Positions 44,971-56,977 of a stretch of 64,000 nt of DNA are shown here, one piece after another (within the stretch, counting starts at the first letter, position 1; each line of letters opens with the position of its first letter). A program made the translations under genes and the position numbers. The notes beneath the pieces were generated by a model. That model was not told the origin of the DNA. It saw only the letters and a program-made list of their open reading frames with translations, and did not search any database. The stretch comes from Auriscalpium vulgare (lineage: Eukaryota > Basidiomycota > Agaricomycetes > Russulales > Auriscalpiaceae): assembly GCA_019915015.1 (NCBI GenBank), contig JAHBBC010000003.1:1674001-1738000 (forward strand), in the 5' to 3' direction.

Positions 44971-45419
44971 CCAGAGGGTAAGTCAACAGTTACAAAATGC
45001 TGAATAAGATTTTCACGGAACGCACCTAGGTCAGACTTGGTAAGATTCCTGTCTGCTGCTCTTCCGGATCTTAGTAAAACTTGGGTCAGCTGTGGATGTG
45101 GGTCTGTGCTCCGACTCGGATTCTGGCGTTCAAGGGAGCGCACATGCTGAGACTCACTACAGCTGGCCAACTTTGACTAAGCTTCTCTGCTGCCGTGCTC
45201 TTCCGACTCGGAATTTGGGTGGGCGCAATCATTCAGATGTACAGCTGGCCCGGTCAGAGCATCGTGGAATATTGGGCCGAACATTGGGCCAGGTAGACCG
45301 ATCTTTTCACTAGTTGCCTCCGAGTCGGGTTCCAATTCAGTGCTATCTGAAATAAAACGAGAACCATATAAACTGCGATCGTTTTTTATACTCGCTCTCA
45401 CCTCTCTATCCCCAGCAAA

Positions 45420-46234
45420 ATGGCCGACAAGACATACGGGATCGTGAACTGGCCAGCCAATGACGCGTTCTTGACCGATCATTCTATCATAGGGCCTGTC
45501 TACGACGCCCTGAATAATCCGGCGGGTACCAATGAGTGAGTTGATCGCCTACTCATTGTCACCGGACTGCATTCAACTTCCTTTGCATCTTAGGATCTAT
45601 ATTGGTGTCCAGGTTGAGGCACAGAATGTCTTCTGTGTGTCCTGTGCGTACCATTTCGCCTCCAATGTGTTCAGTCGCGGTCCTGATCCGACTCACGGAT
45701 CTCTGCGCAGCTTGGGACAAGCTCAAGGACCATCTCGACTACGTCGCCGATACGGATAATTACAAGCAGCTCATCGAAATTCTCAACGAGACGAGCGCCG
45801 ACGTGAATGTCATCGACATGGTGCACGCGCAGTTTTTGTCGGATCCGCGCCCTTCGTTCGCTGCGCAGGTCACCGAGTTTTCGTACCTTACTCCGAAGGA
45901 CGGCATAGCGAAGGACGTCATCCAGGAGATCCTGTCGAAGATTGTAGACATTGCCGTCGACCCGGGGACCACACCGCGTTCTGCAGCGTACGGGACGCTC
46001 GTGGAAAAGCCGGATACCTTCGTGCTCACGATGGGGTGGAGCTCTGTCCAGGTGCGTTGACGGTCGTGAGGAAACCCCGGACGCCTGATTCTGAGGGTTT
46101 GCTGCGTCTTGCAGGAACATATTGACACTCTCCGGGGCGGTGTAATTGGCAAGGTGGCTGCGGGCTTCAAGTTGGGCGAGAAGGCAGACTTGAAGACTGT
46201 GCATGCCACGCTGAGGCTTGGCAGGCCGGCGTAG
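45420..46234 (+). CDS. ABM-like alpha/beta-barrel protein 1
   Basis: First of five paralogs. Four exons; starts MADKTYGIVNWPANDAFLTD and ends VHATLRLGRPA. The two halves each look like one antibiotic-biosynthesis-monooxygenase-type unit: QVEAQNVFCV...SWDKLKDHLDY, and MVHAQFLSDPRPSFAAQVTE...TFVLTMGWSSVQEHIDTL. The fold is probably a fused dimeric alpha/beta barrel. This assignment comes from the alternating strand/GWxSVxEH pattern, not from a search. The first intron (donor after AATGA) and last intron (donor after GTCCAG) are at the same places in all five genes. A TATATAAA-like box lies about 55 bp upstream. Substrate or role unknown. Confidence 0.75.
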
Positions 46235-46654
46235 GAAACGGAAAGGAGGAGACCAAAGGAGCAAATCAAGCTGCATAAGTCGATCATCTGTGAGAGACAT
46301 GTAATATTCAGGCGAATATATACTTGAGGATGCATTGTCTTCCTGCCGCTAGTCTTCGGAGTTCGTTCAAACGTACAACTCTTAAGTGGCGAGGAAAGGT
46401 TCTCCATAATGAATTAAATGGAAGCTGACCGTGACATTGCCCAGACCAGCTTCACCGAGACCCAATGGATAGCCGATTTGAGACAATCGGCAGGTTGCGA
46501 TTCTATACACCGCAGAATGCAAAGGGACCACTGTTGGATGAAAGCAAGGATAACTTATCATTTTTGCAACAGAAATACAGCAGCACGACAGCGACAGCAA
46601 TGCCATAGAGTAAAACTCCTAGGGCTACATCTAGATGACTTCTCAGATCCACAT

Positions 46655-48328
46655 TCAATCAGCTTCGTCCCCGTCCTCCTCATCGTCACCTCTCCCCGTC
46701 TCATCCCGAATCCCCTGTTCCGCAAAGGCCAAGATCCCGCCCATGTCCAGCTTGCCCACCGCGTCCTCCGCATCGGGCACGGCCATCGCGCCGAGCACCT
46801 TATTCACCGCCACGAGCTCGCCCGTCTTGAGCGCGGCCTGAAGCGCTTCTGGCAGGCTCTGGAAAAGGTCCCAGCGCATCTGCAGCGCCTTGCGCACCTC
46901 GTCGATATCAAGGTCCTCCGTGCCGGGGCCCTCGAGCGTGATGTTCTCGGGCGGTGGCCCGTCCGGCACGTTGAAGCTAATTGTCGTATCGGAACCCTCC
47001 GCGACGAGCTGGATCTGCTCTTGGTCGCCAACGTCGGCGATTTCTTGCTTGGTCGCCTCGACGCGCCGCGCGATGTGTGCGTAGGTGTCCTCGACATCTT
47101 TGCGGAAAACGGCGTGTGCGGCCTGGCCACCTTGAATCATCCTGTAGAAGAGGCAACACGCTCAGAATCTATCTTGTATGAGGTGGAGAAAGAGGACACG
47201 GACCGCTTGAAGAAGAGCCGTACGCCGTCCTTGCCAAGCTTCTCGCCGTACTGCAGCAGCAGGCTCTGGTGCACGCACTGCTTTGAGTACTTCGCCTTGC
47301 CGTCCTGCTGTGCCGTGAACGCAGCAACGAGCAGCGCGTCTGTCGCGCCCGCGACGACGACCTCGCGATGGTTCTGAATGAATTCCCAGGACGCCTCGAA
47401 GTCCCACAGCGGAAGCCTTGAGAAAGCCTCCAGTGATGGGGTCATCTCGGGCAGTTCGTCGTCGGGGTCGTCAGATGCGGGGGCCGAGGACGTGGAAGCG
47501 GAAGTTGATGCGCTGAGGGCGGCCGACGAAGGGGAGGACGCGTTGATGACTTCGATCTCGGTCGTCTTCGCGGGTGCTTTTCCTTTCGTCTTTGGTGCAA
47601 CCGGTGCAGGCTCTGGTTTCGGTGGAGCATACTACCGACGATGAGACTTACAGCGATCCGCAAGAAATGAAAGCCAACCTTGGATTCAAAGCCGTCGTGT
47701 AGATCGTCCATAGTGATATGCTTCGCCTTCTCATCCAGCATCTCGCTCAACTCGTTCCGTTTGGCCTCCGTCACGTCGCCCAGCTTCTTGATGTGGAACT
47801 GGAGACGTTCCTCCAGCAGGCCGCCGAGCTTGTCCTGATCGCCCGAGGCGCGTTCCTTCGCCTCCTTCGCAATTGTTTCAAGCAGGTGCAGGATCATTGT
47901 GTCATACGAAACGGGGTTGGGGGCGTTTGTCGGAGGCGCATCGGGCGATGGGCTGGTGTGCAGCCGCTCGACCTCTGCAGATAAGCGTGATGAGCCGGCT
48001 TCTGCGACCTGCGGCGCGAAGGCTTTCAGGCGCTCCAGGAGGACGAGGTTGCAGGCGATTTCGGCGTCGACCTCATCGATGCGGCGGTTGCGCGCATCAC
48101 GCTTCTCGTGGATATCGCGCTGCTTCCACCTGACGCGTCGCCACCGTAAGTAAAAGCACAGTAATCCAAAAATGAGCCCATGGATACCGGATGAGGGATT
48201 TTTTGTCGACATTGGGGTGTCCTTCGATGTCGGAGTCGTCAGAAAGCTACAAGGCGTGAGCATGAAGATTGCAAAAGAACGCGCCTACATACCTCGAGCT
48301 GATCCCACTTGGAGTAGTTGAGCGGCAT
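46655..48328 (-). CDS. cdc37: HSP90 co-chaperone CDC37
   Basis: Delivers client kinases to HSP90 in the cytosol. Five exons (48328-48293, 48246-48188, 48129-47679, 47631-47204, 47141-46655) join in frame to 486 aa. The invariant N-terminus MPLNYSKWDQLE and the following SDDSDIEGHPNVDKKSLIRW are present, including the Ser that casein kinase 2 phosphorylates in this family. RWKQRDIHEKR follows, then the HSP90-binding middle domain, and the C-terminal NVPDGPPPENITLEGPGTED block. A partial inverted copy lies about 1.7 kb to the left. The gene sits between ABM-like genes 1 and 2. Confidence 0.95.
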
Positions 48329-49164
48329 GTTTGGTGATGGCGCGAATGAAAGGAAGGGTTGGAAGGGGTAAGGACGTAGTAAGGACGCGTTGAAACGTTG
48401 ACGTCCTAGGCTTTCGAATATTCTGGCACGGAGTGGAGATTGCCGGCTAGATCTATAACTTGTTCATCACGCTATCTACCAGGATACTCATCCTACGCTC
48501 TTCGTGATTGATCATGGTGTTGAACGATCCAGAGTCTAGCGCAAGAAATGCAGAAATTGGCCGACCACTGAGCCAGTAGCCTCGACGGTGTCTGCGAGCT
48601 ATATTTATAAGACCAACTTGAAGCTGCGCGACGCGTCACGCGCATTTCATGCTTGTTTCACGCCGTACGCCGTTATCCGGTAGAACAATCATTGTACTTC
48701 CATCCTACTTGGTGCACCAGACAGAACGGTCCGCAAGTCAATATGCTCGGCAGCTGGTAAGTGAATGGCAGTCACCTGAGTGAGAATTTCACGGAACGCA
48801 CCTAAGACAAACTTCGTAAGATTCCGAGGAAGAACCTGGTCTGCCGCCGTGCTCTTCGGCGTTCAAGTGGGTGCACAAATTCACTGGCCCAACTTTCGCT
48901 TCCTTTTAATCGGTGAGCATATTGGATTCGGTCAGGTAGAACGAACTTGTAGGTGGGTCAAACCAGTTGCCTCTGAGTCCGGATCCAACGATTCAGTTCT
49001 CTAGGAGCTCGAAAGCGCGGAACACGTTCTGATGGAATATCACAACAACGGCGCAAGAAAGTGCCGTGGGTGCTGAGAGATGCGTTATCTTAAAGTCAAC
49101 GCCCATATATAAACTGCGATCGCTTCTCCTCCCTCGCTCTCACCCTCTAGTGACTGCCAGCATA

Positions 49165-49963
49165 ATGGCCGACAAGACATACGAGATCGTGAATTGGCCT
49201 GCCAGTGAGGCATTCTTGGCCGATCATTCTATCATAGGGCCTGTCTACGACGCCCTGACTAATCGGGCGGGCACAAATGAGTGAGTTGATCGCCTATACT
49301 CATTGTCACTGGACTGCATTCAACTTTGCATCTCAGGATCTATACAGGTGTCCAGGTTGAGGCACAGAATGTCTTCTGTGTGGTCTGTGCGTACCATTTC
49401 GCCTCCAAGGTGTTCAGTCGCGGTCTTGATCCGACTCACGGATCTCTGCGCAGCTTGGGACAAGCTCAAGGACCATCTCGACTACATCAATGATACGGAG
49501 AACTACAAGCAGCTCATCGCAGATCTCAACAACACTCGCGCCGACCTAAATGTCATCGAAATGGTACACGCGCAGTTTTTGTCGGATCCGCGGTCTACGT
49601 TCACTGCGCCGGTCACGGAATTTGCGTACCTTACCCCGAAGGAGGGCGTAGCGAAGGAAGTAGTCCAAGAAATCATCCTCAAGATTGTGGACCACTCCAA
49701 TGACCCAAAGTCCACGCCACGTTCTGCAGCGTACGGATCACTTCTGGAGAAGCCGGAGACGTTCGTGCTTGTGCTTGGGTGGACCTCTGCGCATGTAAGT
49801 ACGTTCGCAGTCAGAGTAAATCGCGGTTGCTGAATCTTCGCTCCTCCAGGAACACGCGGACGCCATTAAGGGTGGTGACCTTGGAGAGTTGGTTGCAGAC
49901 TTGCGTTCGAACGTAGATGGGAGGATTGTGCATGCCAAGCTGACCCACGGCAAGCCGGCGTAG
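49165..49963 (+). CDS. ABM-like alpha/beta-barrel protein 2
   Basis: Same four-exon plan as its paralogs; starts MADKTYEIVNWPASEAFLAD and ends VHAKLTHGKPA. Exon 3 contains a 207-nt tract (49527-49733) identical to gene 4 (53101-53307), while exon 4 differs clearly (EHADAIKGGDLGELV versus EHLDANKGGDIGNLV). This looks like gene conversion. A TATATAAACTGCGATCG promoter stretch near 49110 is shared with gene 1, as is an upstream block beginning TTTCACGGAACGCACCTA. Confidence 0.77.
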
Positions 49964-51440
49964 TGAGATAATAAAGGACCCATGTGCTTGTACTGTACAT
50001 TTCGATCAATTGTGAGACTGCGTGTATTGAGCACACAATATTCTGGCGACATTAGTTGGCCTGAGGACGTCGAAGTAAAGGGAGTCGGCCACCAAACGCT
50101 GAAGAGACCTCGAACATGCGATGAGCCCGTTCGGCAGCTGCTGGCACACCACAGTCGATTCTAACGATCGATCATGAAGATACAGTCTTGCGTGCCCCAG
50201 CATGCGCGAGAATTTGCCGGAAGTCATGTCCGCGCCTCCCAAGGGTGATGAAGTTCGGCACTTGCCTTTACTACCTCCTCCAAATTCCAAAGTCAGAAGA
50301 CCAGAGAGTGCGCCGGGAACGAGCGCGCATAAGCCGTATGGCCGCTTCTCCGTGACTCGCCTGAAATTGGCTGACATCTTACAATGCTGGCATCGGAGTC
50401 CCATGAGCCGCCTGCAGTGTATATGTAGATTGGGTAGCGGCGTCGGTCAGCAGCCCAAGATGAGTCATACATGTACTCACTCGCCGGCCGACACTTCGTC
50501 GCCATCATCTTTTTGCGACGAGATCTTAGCATGACAATCCACGCCGCTGTGCCGCAGATTGCGTGCTCGCACCAAACGCCCGCACTCTTGTTTCAGCGCA
50601 GTTTTTCTGCCCAGACAACGTCGGGCCATTGACCGAGACGCACCGTCTCAAATTCGAGGATGGTTGTTGAAAGGATGGCGCAGGGATGGCGAGGATGACT
50701 GCGCCGGCGCTAAAGCGGGCTATCAGGGAGTCAGGAAGCTCCGAACATCCGTTGAGGGAAGAGAAAAGGAGAAGAACAATACGGTCTTGAGGTGAAACAT
50801 GGAAGGAGGTTGGCAGTTTGGTTGAGAGAAGGTTGAACTTAGCGGTGCCTTCCACGTTTGGACTCGGAGGTCGAATGGCTCCAGAGGTATTGACAGGACA
50901 CTGGCGACGCGCAAAGCTCACCAGATAAAAGACATTGAACAACAAGCTACGGCCTCCGGTGGACACAGTAGATGTCTGCCAGGTGAAGCTTGAAAGCCCG
51001 AGAGGAGCGGACGAGAATTGATGAAATCACGTGCATCAGGACGAAGGTTCAACTTCAATCAATTCATGGCCCTGGGGCTCCCTGGGGCTCCGTGAGCTCA
51101 ACGTTCAACTAGTCCACATCGACTCAGTCTTCGGCGTTCCTGTCGAGTGAGCGCACAGACTAGCGGGCCCAACTCTGACTTCCTTCTACTTGTTCTGAGC
51201 CATCCTGGACAGGTAAGTAGGGGTGGGTAGAATGAACTGTCAAAGCCAGCTGCATCCGAGCCAGCGCCGGCTCCAATTCAGTTTTCGAGCGCGGAATTGC
51301 ATCCTCAAGACACAACCGCGCAAAAACGCTGCGCCGTGGGTACCTGGGTGCCGAGAGATGCGGCGCTCAGGAGGAGTGGAGCCTACACATATGAACTGAG
51401 ATCGCTCCTCTTGCTCGCTTTCTCCTCTACAGATTCCCAG
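49964..51440. other. Intergenic stretch between ABM-like genes 2 and 3
   Basis: About 1.5 kb. The minus-strand frame 50526-50966 (146 codons) and the plus-strand frame 50202-50534 are open but show no recognised motif or splice plan. The last ~300 bp resemble upstream regions of the neighbouring ABM-like genes. Confidence 0.35.
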
Positions 51441-51444
51441 CATA

Positions 51445-52231
51445 ATGGCCGACAAGACATACGAAATCGTGAACTGGCCTGCCAACGAGGCATTCTTGAA
51501 TGATTTTTCTGTTTTGGGGCCTGTTCACGACGACCTGGCTAATCGGGCAGGTACCAACGAGTGCGTGAATCTCCTATCTCATCGTCACGGGGCTGTACTC
51601 AACTCGCATCTCAGGCTCTACGGTGGTACCCAGGTTGAGGCACAGAATGTCTTCTGTGTTGTCTGTGCGTACCGTCTTGCATTCATGATGGCCATTTACA
51701 GATCTCTGCGCAGCATGGGACAAGCTCAAGGACCATCTCGACTACATCGACGATACGGAGAATTATAAGCACCTCATCGCAGATCTCAACAAGACGCGCG
51801 CCGACGTAAATGTCATCGACATGGTGCACGCGCAGTTTTTGTCGGATCCGCGCCCTTCGTTCGCTGCGCCGGTCACCGAGTTTGCCTACCTCACCCCGAA
51901 GCAGGGCGTAGCGAAGGAGGTCATCCAGGAGATCCTGTCGAAGATCGTAGACCTTGCCGTCGATCCAGAGTCCACACCACGCTCTGCAGCCTATGGGTCT
52001 CTCTTGGAAAAGCCGGAGACCTTCGTGCTCGCGGTTGGGTGGAGCTCTGTCCAGGTGCGTTGGCAGTCGTGAAGAAATCCCGGACGCCGGGTGCTGAGGT
52101 CTCGCTGTGTCTTTCAGGAGCATATGGACACTATCCAGGGTGGTGAAATTGGCAAGGTGGTTGCGGACTTGATCTCGAAGACAGATGAGAAGGTTGTGCA
52201 TGCCACGCTGAAGCTTGGCAGGCCAGCGTAG
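51445..52231 (+). CDS. ABM-like alpha/beta-barrel protein 3
   Basis: Starts MADKTYEIVNWPANEAFLND and ends VHATLKLGRPA. Second-half sequence (MVHAQFLSDPRPSFAAPVTE...KIVDLAVDPESTPRSAAYGS) is closest to gene 1. Splice positions match the other copies, and the donor after the first exon is GTGCGTG. The part just after the second exon reads differently from its sisters at the intron, but the acceptor CTGCGCAG is kept. Confidence 0.75.
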
Positions 52232-52753
52232 GAACGTAAAGGAGGAGACGAAAGAGTAAAGCATGCCGTACAAATCGGTCAATAGTGAGATATGTTATTC
52301 AGGTGACACCACCAGCTTGAGGTCTTGAGCTTGAGGATATATATGATCGTGTAAGTCGTTGAAGGCTAATTAGGAGTCCTGGATCTTCTTGAATTGTCGG
52401 CTAGATCTCCACTTCGCCGACCTCCGGTTCGGATTCGTTCAAACATCCAACTTCCATGTGGCGCTCACGGTTCACTCTATAGCGGGCCCATACTTCCATC
52501 TGCTTGGTGTGAACTTCGTGGACTATTGGGCCAGGTAGGGGTGGGTAGAACGAACCGATTGTCTCACCGGTTGCGTCCGAGTTTGGCTCCAATTCAGTTG
52601 TCCAGGAGCTCGAGCGCAGAACATCAACTCACTAGCTCGCCCGTGGGTGCTGAGAGGTGCAGTATCTGTGAGACAAGTCTCAGGAGGAGTGGGCCCACAT
52701 ACGATAAAAGGACTCGCTTCTCTCTCTCGCTCTCTCCTTCAACTCCTAGCATA

Positions 52754-53535
52754 ATGGCCGAGAAGACATACGAGATCGTGAATTGGCCTGCCAATGAGGC
52801 ATTCTTGAACGATCATTCTGTAATAGGGCCTGTCTACGACGCCCTGGCTAATCGGGCGGGTATCAACGAGTGAGTGTATCTCTATTGCTCGTTGTCCCTT
52901 GGCCGCAAAGTTCAACATTGCATCTCAGGATCTACCCCGGTATTCAGGTGGAAGCACAGAATGTCTTCTGTGTTGTCTGTGGGTATCATCTTGCCTCCAA
53001 GATGTTCACTCACGGATCTCTGCGCAGCCTGGGACAAGCTCAAGGACCATCTCGATTACATCAACGATACGGAGAACTACAAGCAGCTCGTCGCAGATAT
53101 CAACAACACTCGCGCCGACCTAAATGTCATCGAAATGGTACACGCGCAGTTTTTGTCGGATCCGCGGTCTACGTTCACTGCGCCGGTCACGGAATTTGCG
53201 TACCTTACCCCGAAGGAGGGCGTAGCGAAGGAAGTAGTCCAAGAAATCATCCTCAAGATTGTGGACCACTCCAATGACCCAAAGTCCACGCCACGTTCTG
53301 CAGCGTATGGATCACTTCTGGAGAAGCCGGAGACGTTCGTGCTTGTCGTTGGGTGGACCTCTGTGCAGGTACGTTCGCAGGCGAGAAGAAATCACGGACG
53401 CTGAAGCTTGCTATCCTCCAGGAACATCTGGACGCCAACAAGGGTGGCGACATTGGCAATTTGGTTGCGGACCTGTTGGCAAAGGCAGACGGGAAGGTTG
53501 TGCATGCTAAGTTGACACTCGGCAAGCCGGCGTAA
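52754..53535 (+). CDS. ABM-like alpha/beta-barrel protein 4 (reference copy)
   Basis: Exons 52754-52869, 52929-52978, 53028-53368 and 53422-53535 join to exactly 206 aa (MAEKTYEIVNWPANEAFLND to KLTLGKPA). This is the copy used here to fix the family's exon plan. No signal peptide or membrane span is visible, so it is probably cytosolic. A conserved His lies in each VQEH/KDH-type motif (SWDKLKDHLDY and GWTSVQEHLDA), as in ABM-like units. Catalysis is not shown by the sequence. Confidence 0.8.
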
Positions 53536-53977
53536 ACAGTCGCGAGCGGCGAGAACAAAGAACGAATTGGAGATTTGATGTACATTACGGGCATTGCAGG
53601 CCTGATTACTCACGGAATAGCCACGGATCGAATGAATGAGCATGGAGGACGACGAGCAAACGACGAGCAAACGTCGACGACGTCGACGAGCAGCGTGTGA
53701 AACAGACGGCGGGGATTTCCGGCCAGCCAGCTGCATATTCAATACTCAAGTTGAAACGTTGACTACTCTTACTAGCTTGCCAATGACATTTCCGCGCGCG
53801 ACAACCATCCAATTGAACACTCTGGTGCTGAAAAATCTCAGCGTCGTCGGCAACTAACGAGGCAGACCCAAGTCTTGCATCTGATAAACAGTCAACGAGG
53901 GCCGGAAGTCGGTTGACCTCACAGCCGCAGAGTGCGCATCTTTTCTTCTTCGCTGCGGACGTTCATCCAGTCCTAAC

Positions 53978-54773
53978 ATGAGTTCAGAAACATACACATA
54001 CGAAATCGCGCACTGGCCGGCGTCGGAGGCATACACGGTGGACCCGCTGATAGCAACGTCAGCCAACGAGATCCTGCACAGGGCGAAAGGGTCTAATGAG
54101 TGAGCAGATTCTACAGTTCACGCGATATTCAGGTCATTGACACTCGCTGTGCTAGGATCTTTGGCGGACTCCAGGTCGAGGCGCCAAATGCGTTCACAAT
54201 CATCTGTGGGTTTGGTGTCGGTCAAGGGTGTTCGCGCCATTGACGACTGCCAGCCTGGGACTCCGTACAGGATCACATCGACTTCACCAGGACGAAAGAA
54301 TATTCGTCATTGGCCAATATCTTCATAAAGGCGCACGCGGAGCGCAAGACACCGAACATCGTGCACGCACAATTTCTTGCGGACCCACGGCGTGCATTCC
54401 GCGCACCCAAGACCGAGCTTGCCTTCCTTACGGTCAAGTCAGGTGTTGGGAAGGAGGTTCTAGTCGACGTTCTCGATCGCGTCGTTGCGTATGCGAACGA
54501 CTCGGCGTCGGTTGCGCTAGGAGGGGCGTATGGGCCCGTGGTAGAGCAGCCCGATACCTTCCTACTCACAGTGGGATGGAACTCTGTCGAAGTGCGTCTT
54601 CATATTTCTTTGCAGCTCTCTGGCGGATGACCTGATGTGAGCAGGAGCATGTTGCATCGCTGAAGAAGGGCTCGTTCATGGGCGGCCTCGCTCGGGAGTT
54701 GGGGGTCAACGCCAAAGTAAACATGATCCATGTCAAATTGGCGTTGTATGCGCCAAGGCAAACCAAGCTGTAG
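53978..54773 (+). CDS. ABM-like alpha/beta-barrel protein 5, divergent copy
   Basis: Most divergent paralog; starts MSSETYTYEIAHWPASEAYT and ends LYAPRQTKL. The exon plan is conserved: GGLQVEAPNAFTII, then SWDSVQDHIDFTRTKEY, then NIVHAQFLADPRRAFRAPKT...TFLLTVGWNSVEEHVASLKK. The donor after AATGA and the acceptor before GATCTTTGG are the same as in the sisters. It is probably an older duplicate with its own role. No frame break seen. Confidence 0.72.
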
Positions 54774-54779
54774 GATATC

Positions 54780-55455
54780 CGGCACCAACTCTTGCCGTCG
54801 ACTTGAAAACTCTTTCCTGTCCGTGGTTACTTTTACGAGAGCCGAGCATCCACACTAAGGTACTAGGTGTGCGCATGCGCGCGCGATAGAGAAGCCGCCC
54901 GTGTGGTATGTACGCCGTACAATTCCTCGCAATCACGTTCCGAAGACTGTAACATGTGCCACACTCATAATTCACCACGATATCTGCACTTCCTAATCGG
55001 TGTGTATCAGGTGCGTATTGTTCGTTGACGTTCTGACCCGGGGATGGTGTCACGGAATATACTTACTGCTTTCTCCAGGAGCGTATACGATGAGAGTAAT
55101 GAACTTCCCATTTACTTTATCCCTGACTATTGGTTTGCGGGAACGCTTAGCACTTGCATACCTGCGGCCGTTGAACGCTGATAGGTGATCGGAGACTGCC
55201 ACGATGTCACCATACCCACCACTTGCTCTCCTTGGGTTAGGCTGGAAGTATCTTTGGATCGCGCGATCGTCTTACGATCATATATCTGTATTCTAGAACG
55301 CGTCCAACTGCGCAAGTAAGTGACCATGCCCGCCACATCCTCACAGGCCGCGTCTCTCTTAAAACCTTCGCCGCACAATAGTCGCCTCTACGCTCTCTCT
55401 CTGCCCTCGCGGTTCAACGTTTTGACCACACACTCATCGTCTCCTGTGTATTCCA
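54780..55455. other. Intergenic stretch, no gene recognised
   Basis: Upstream of the next plus-strand gene. A pyrimidine-rich stretch lies near 55383-55410 before its start codon. Confidence 0.35.
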
Positions 55456-56740
55456 ATGTCAAGCATGTCGTCTTGCACTGGCTCTGAGGGTTTGCATGAC
55501 ATACTCATGAAGGACACACCGGATGCCATCAGCAACACTCCGTGGCCTGGCTTCCAGATCGTTGTCACAGACGAAGAGAATGCTACGACTTGTGTCGTCT
55601 CTGTAAGTGCTCCGCTTTCAAATCATAGACCTGAAATGTAACGCAATTGTCTCCAGGTTCCGCATATTCACCCTGCCCCTCATCGTCGGAGGCGCACGCA
55701 ATCCACACCTGGACCAGCCACTGATAACTCTTCGGACAAGCTCGTGAGGCAGATGAAAGGTCTTTCGCTTAGCAAGTCAGTAGTCTCTCCCAAGATGCCC
55801 CTCCTCCAATCTGATCCAGGTATCTCCCTCACCTCAGCGCCAATTTGACGGCATCCTTGCACGTAGAATGCGTCTCGCATAGTATGGACGGCGACGATCA
55901 TTCCAGCCCTACCAGCCAGTCTACCGAAGAGGACGATGCTGACTCTGTAGGTGGCGGTATGTACACGAATAATAATCCATTAATTCAGTATATGCATTGC
56001 GTGCAAGGGGGCCACTTTTGCCACTTCCCTCACAGACGGCAAGTAGCGTTTTCGGTGGTCGCCCGCATGACCCTGACGTGTGTCACACCAGAATCGCATG
56101 AGCAGCTGTCCGAAATCGAGTTCTCACCTATGCACAGCAACCATTCCTGGTCGAAAGCAGGCAGGTCTTCATGAAATCCGTCAGCCCGCAAGGCTAATGC
56201 TATGCCCCTCTCAGTTTACATTCACACTCTCTTCAACCTACCTCCCAAAGATAGGCAACTCCTAGAACTTGACGATACTGAGGGCTACGAAGCTTTCCGG
56301 CGGCGCATCTCCACGCATCTCCTAGCAGGACACCCGGACTACCAAATGCATGGTGCGCAGACAGACAGATATGCGTTGTGCTCTTTTATCTGACTCTGCA
56401 CGACTCTCAGGCTGGTCTGCGCAGCTCCGGCGTCAATACCGGCGTCGCTCCCTGCGACCGCCGTTTGGCGACCCAGAGGACGACTACTCGAAGTGGAAGA
56501 AGTGTATACTGTCTTCCAAGTCCGTAGCGAAGGCTACAGGATCTCGCGTGAGCAAAGTATTTGCTTCAATGTCCTCCAGGCTACGAAAGGCCAGTGGGAT
56601 GCAGCGCAAGGGTGAGTATTTCCGTTGGACACAGCGTTCAGGTTTCCCTGACGATCTGGCCAACAGGGAAAGCAGCGCGGACAGAAGACGTGCTTGTGAC
56701 TGCCAAGTCCTTTTCATCAGTTGGTCGCCCGCGCATATAG
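55456..56740 (+). CDS. Hypothetical protein, multi-exon, not recognised
   Basis: A gene is suggested by a run of compatible short exons. They are: MSSMSSCTGSEGLHDILMKD... to a GTAAGT donor; VPHIHPAPHRRRRTQSTPG...; an acidic MDGDDHSSPTSQSTEEDDAD; YIHTLFNLPPKDRQLLELDD...; and a basic VSKVFASMSSRLRKASGMQR. It ends KSFSSVGRPRI with a stop at 56738. Exon borders in the middle are uncertain. It has no signal peptide or membrane span and shows no domain I know. The Ser/Arg-rich parts suggest a regulatory or disordered protein. Confidence 0.45.
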
Positions 56741-56977
56741 AGAACCTACTGAAGTGACCTATGGCATGCAACCAGGAGGAGCTGCGATCCCAGTTGACGA
56801 AGCGTAGACGAATAGAGGGTTGATACGATGTCCTTGATCCTGATACGATGTCCTTGATGTGATTTCATACTCATATGTAGCCTCTCATGTACGACGCCAT
56901 GACCATCATCTTGTAAAACGAACGCCTTGCACAGAAAATGCACGAATGTGCCCGGAAGCAAGCTCGCATACAATCTC

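Noticed and set aside
50526..50966. 146-codon minus-strand gene
   Set aside because: No motif, no plausible neighbouring exons and no start context; left as an open frame only.
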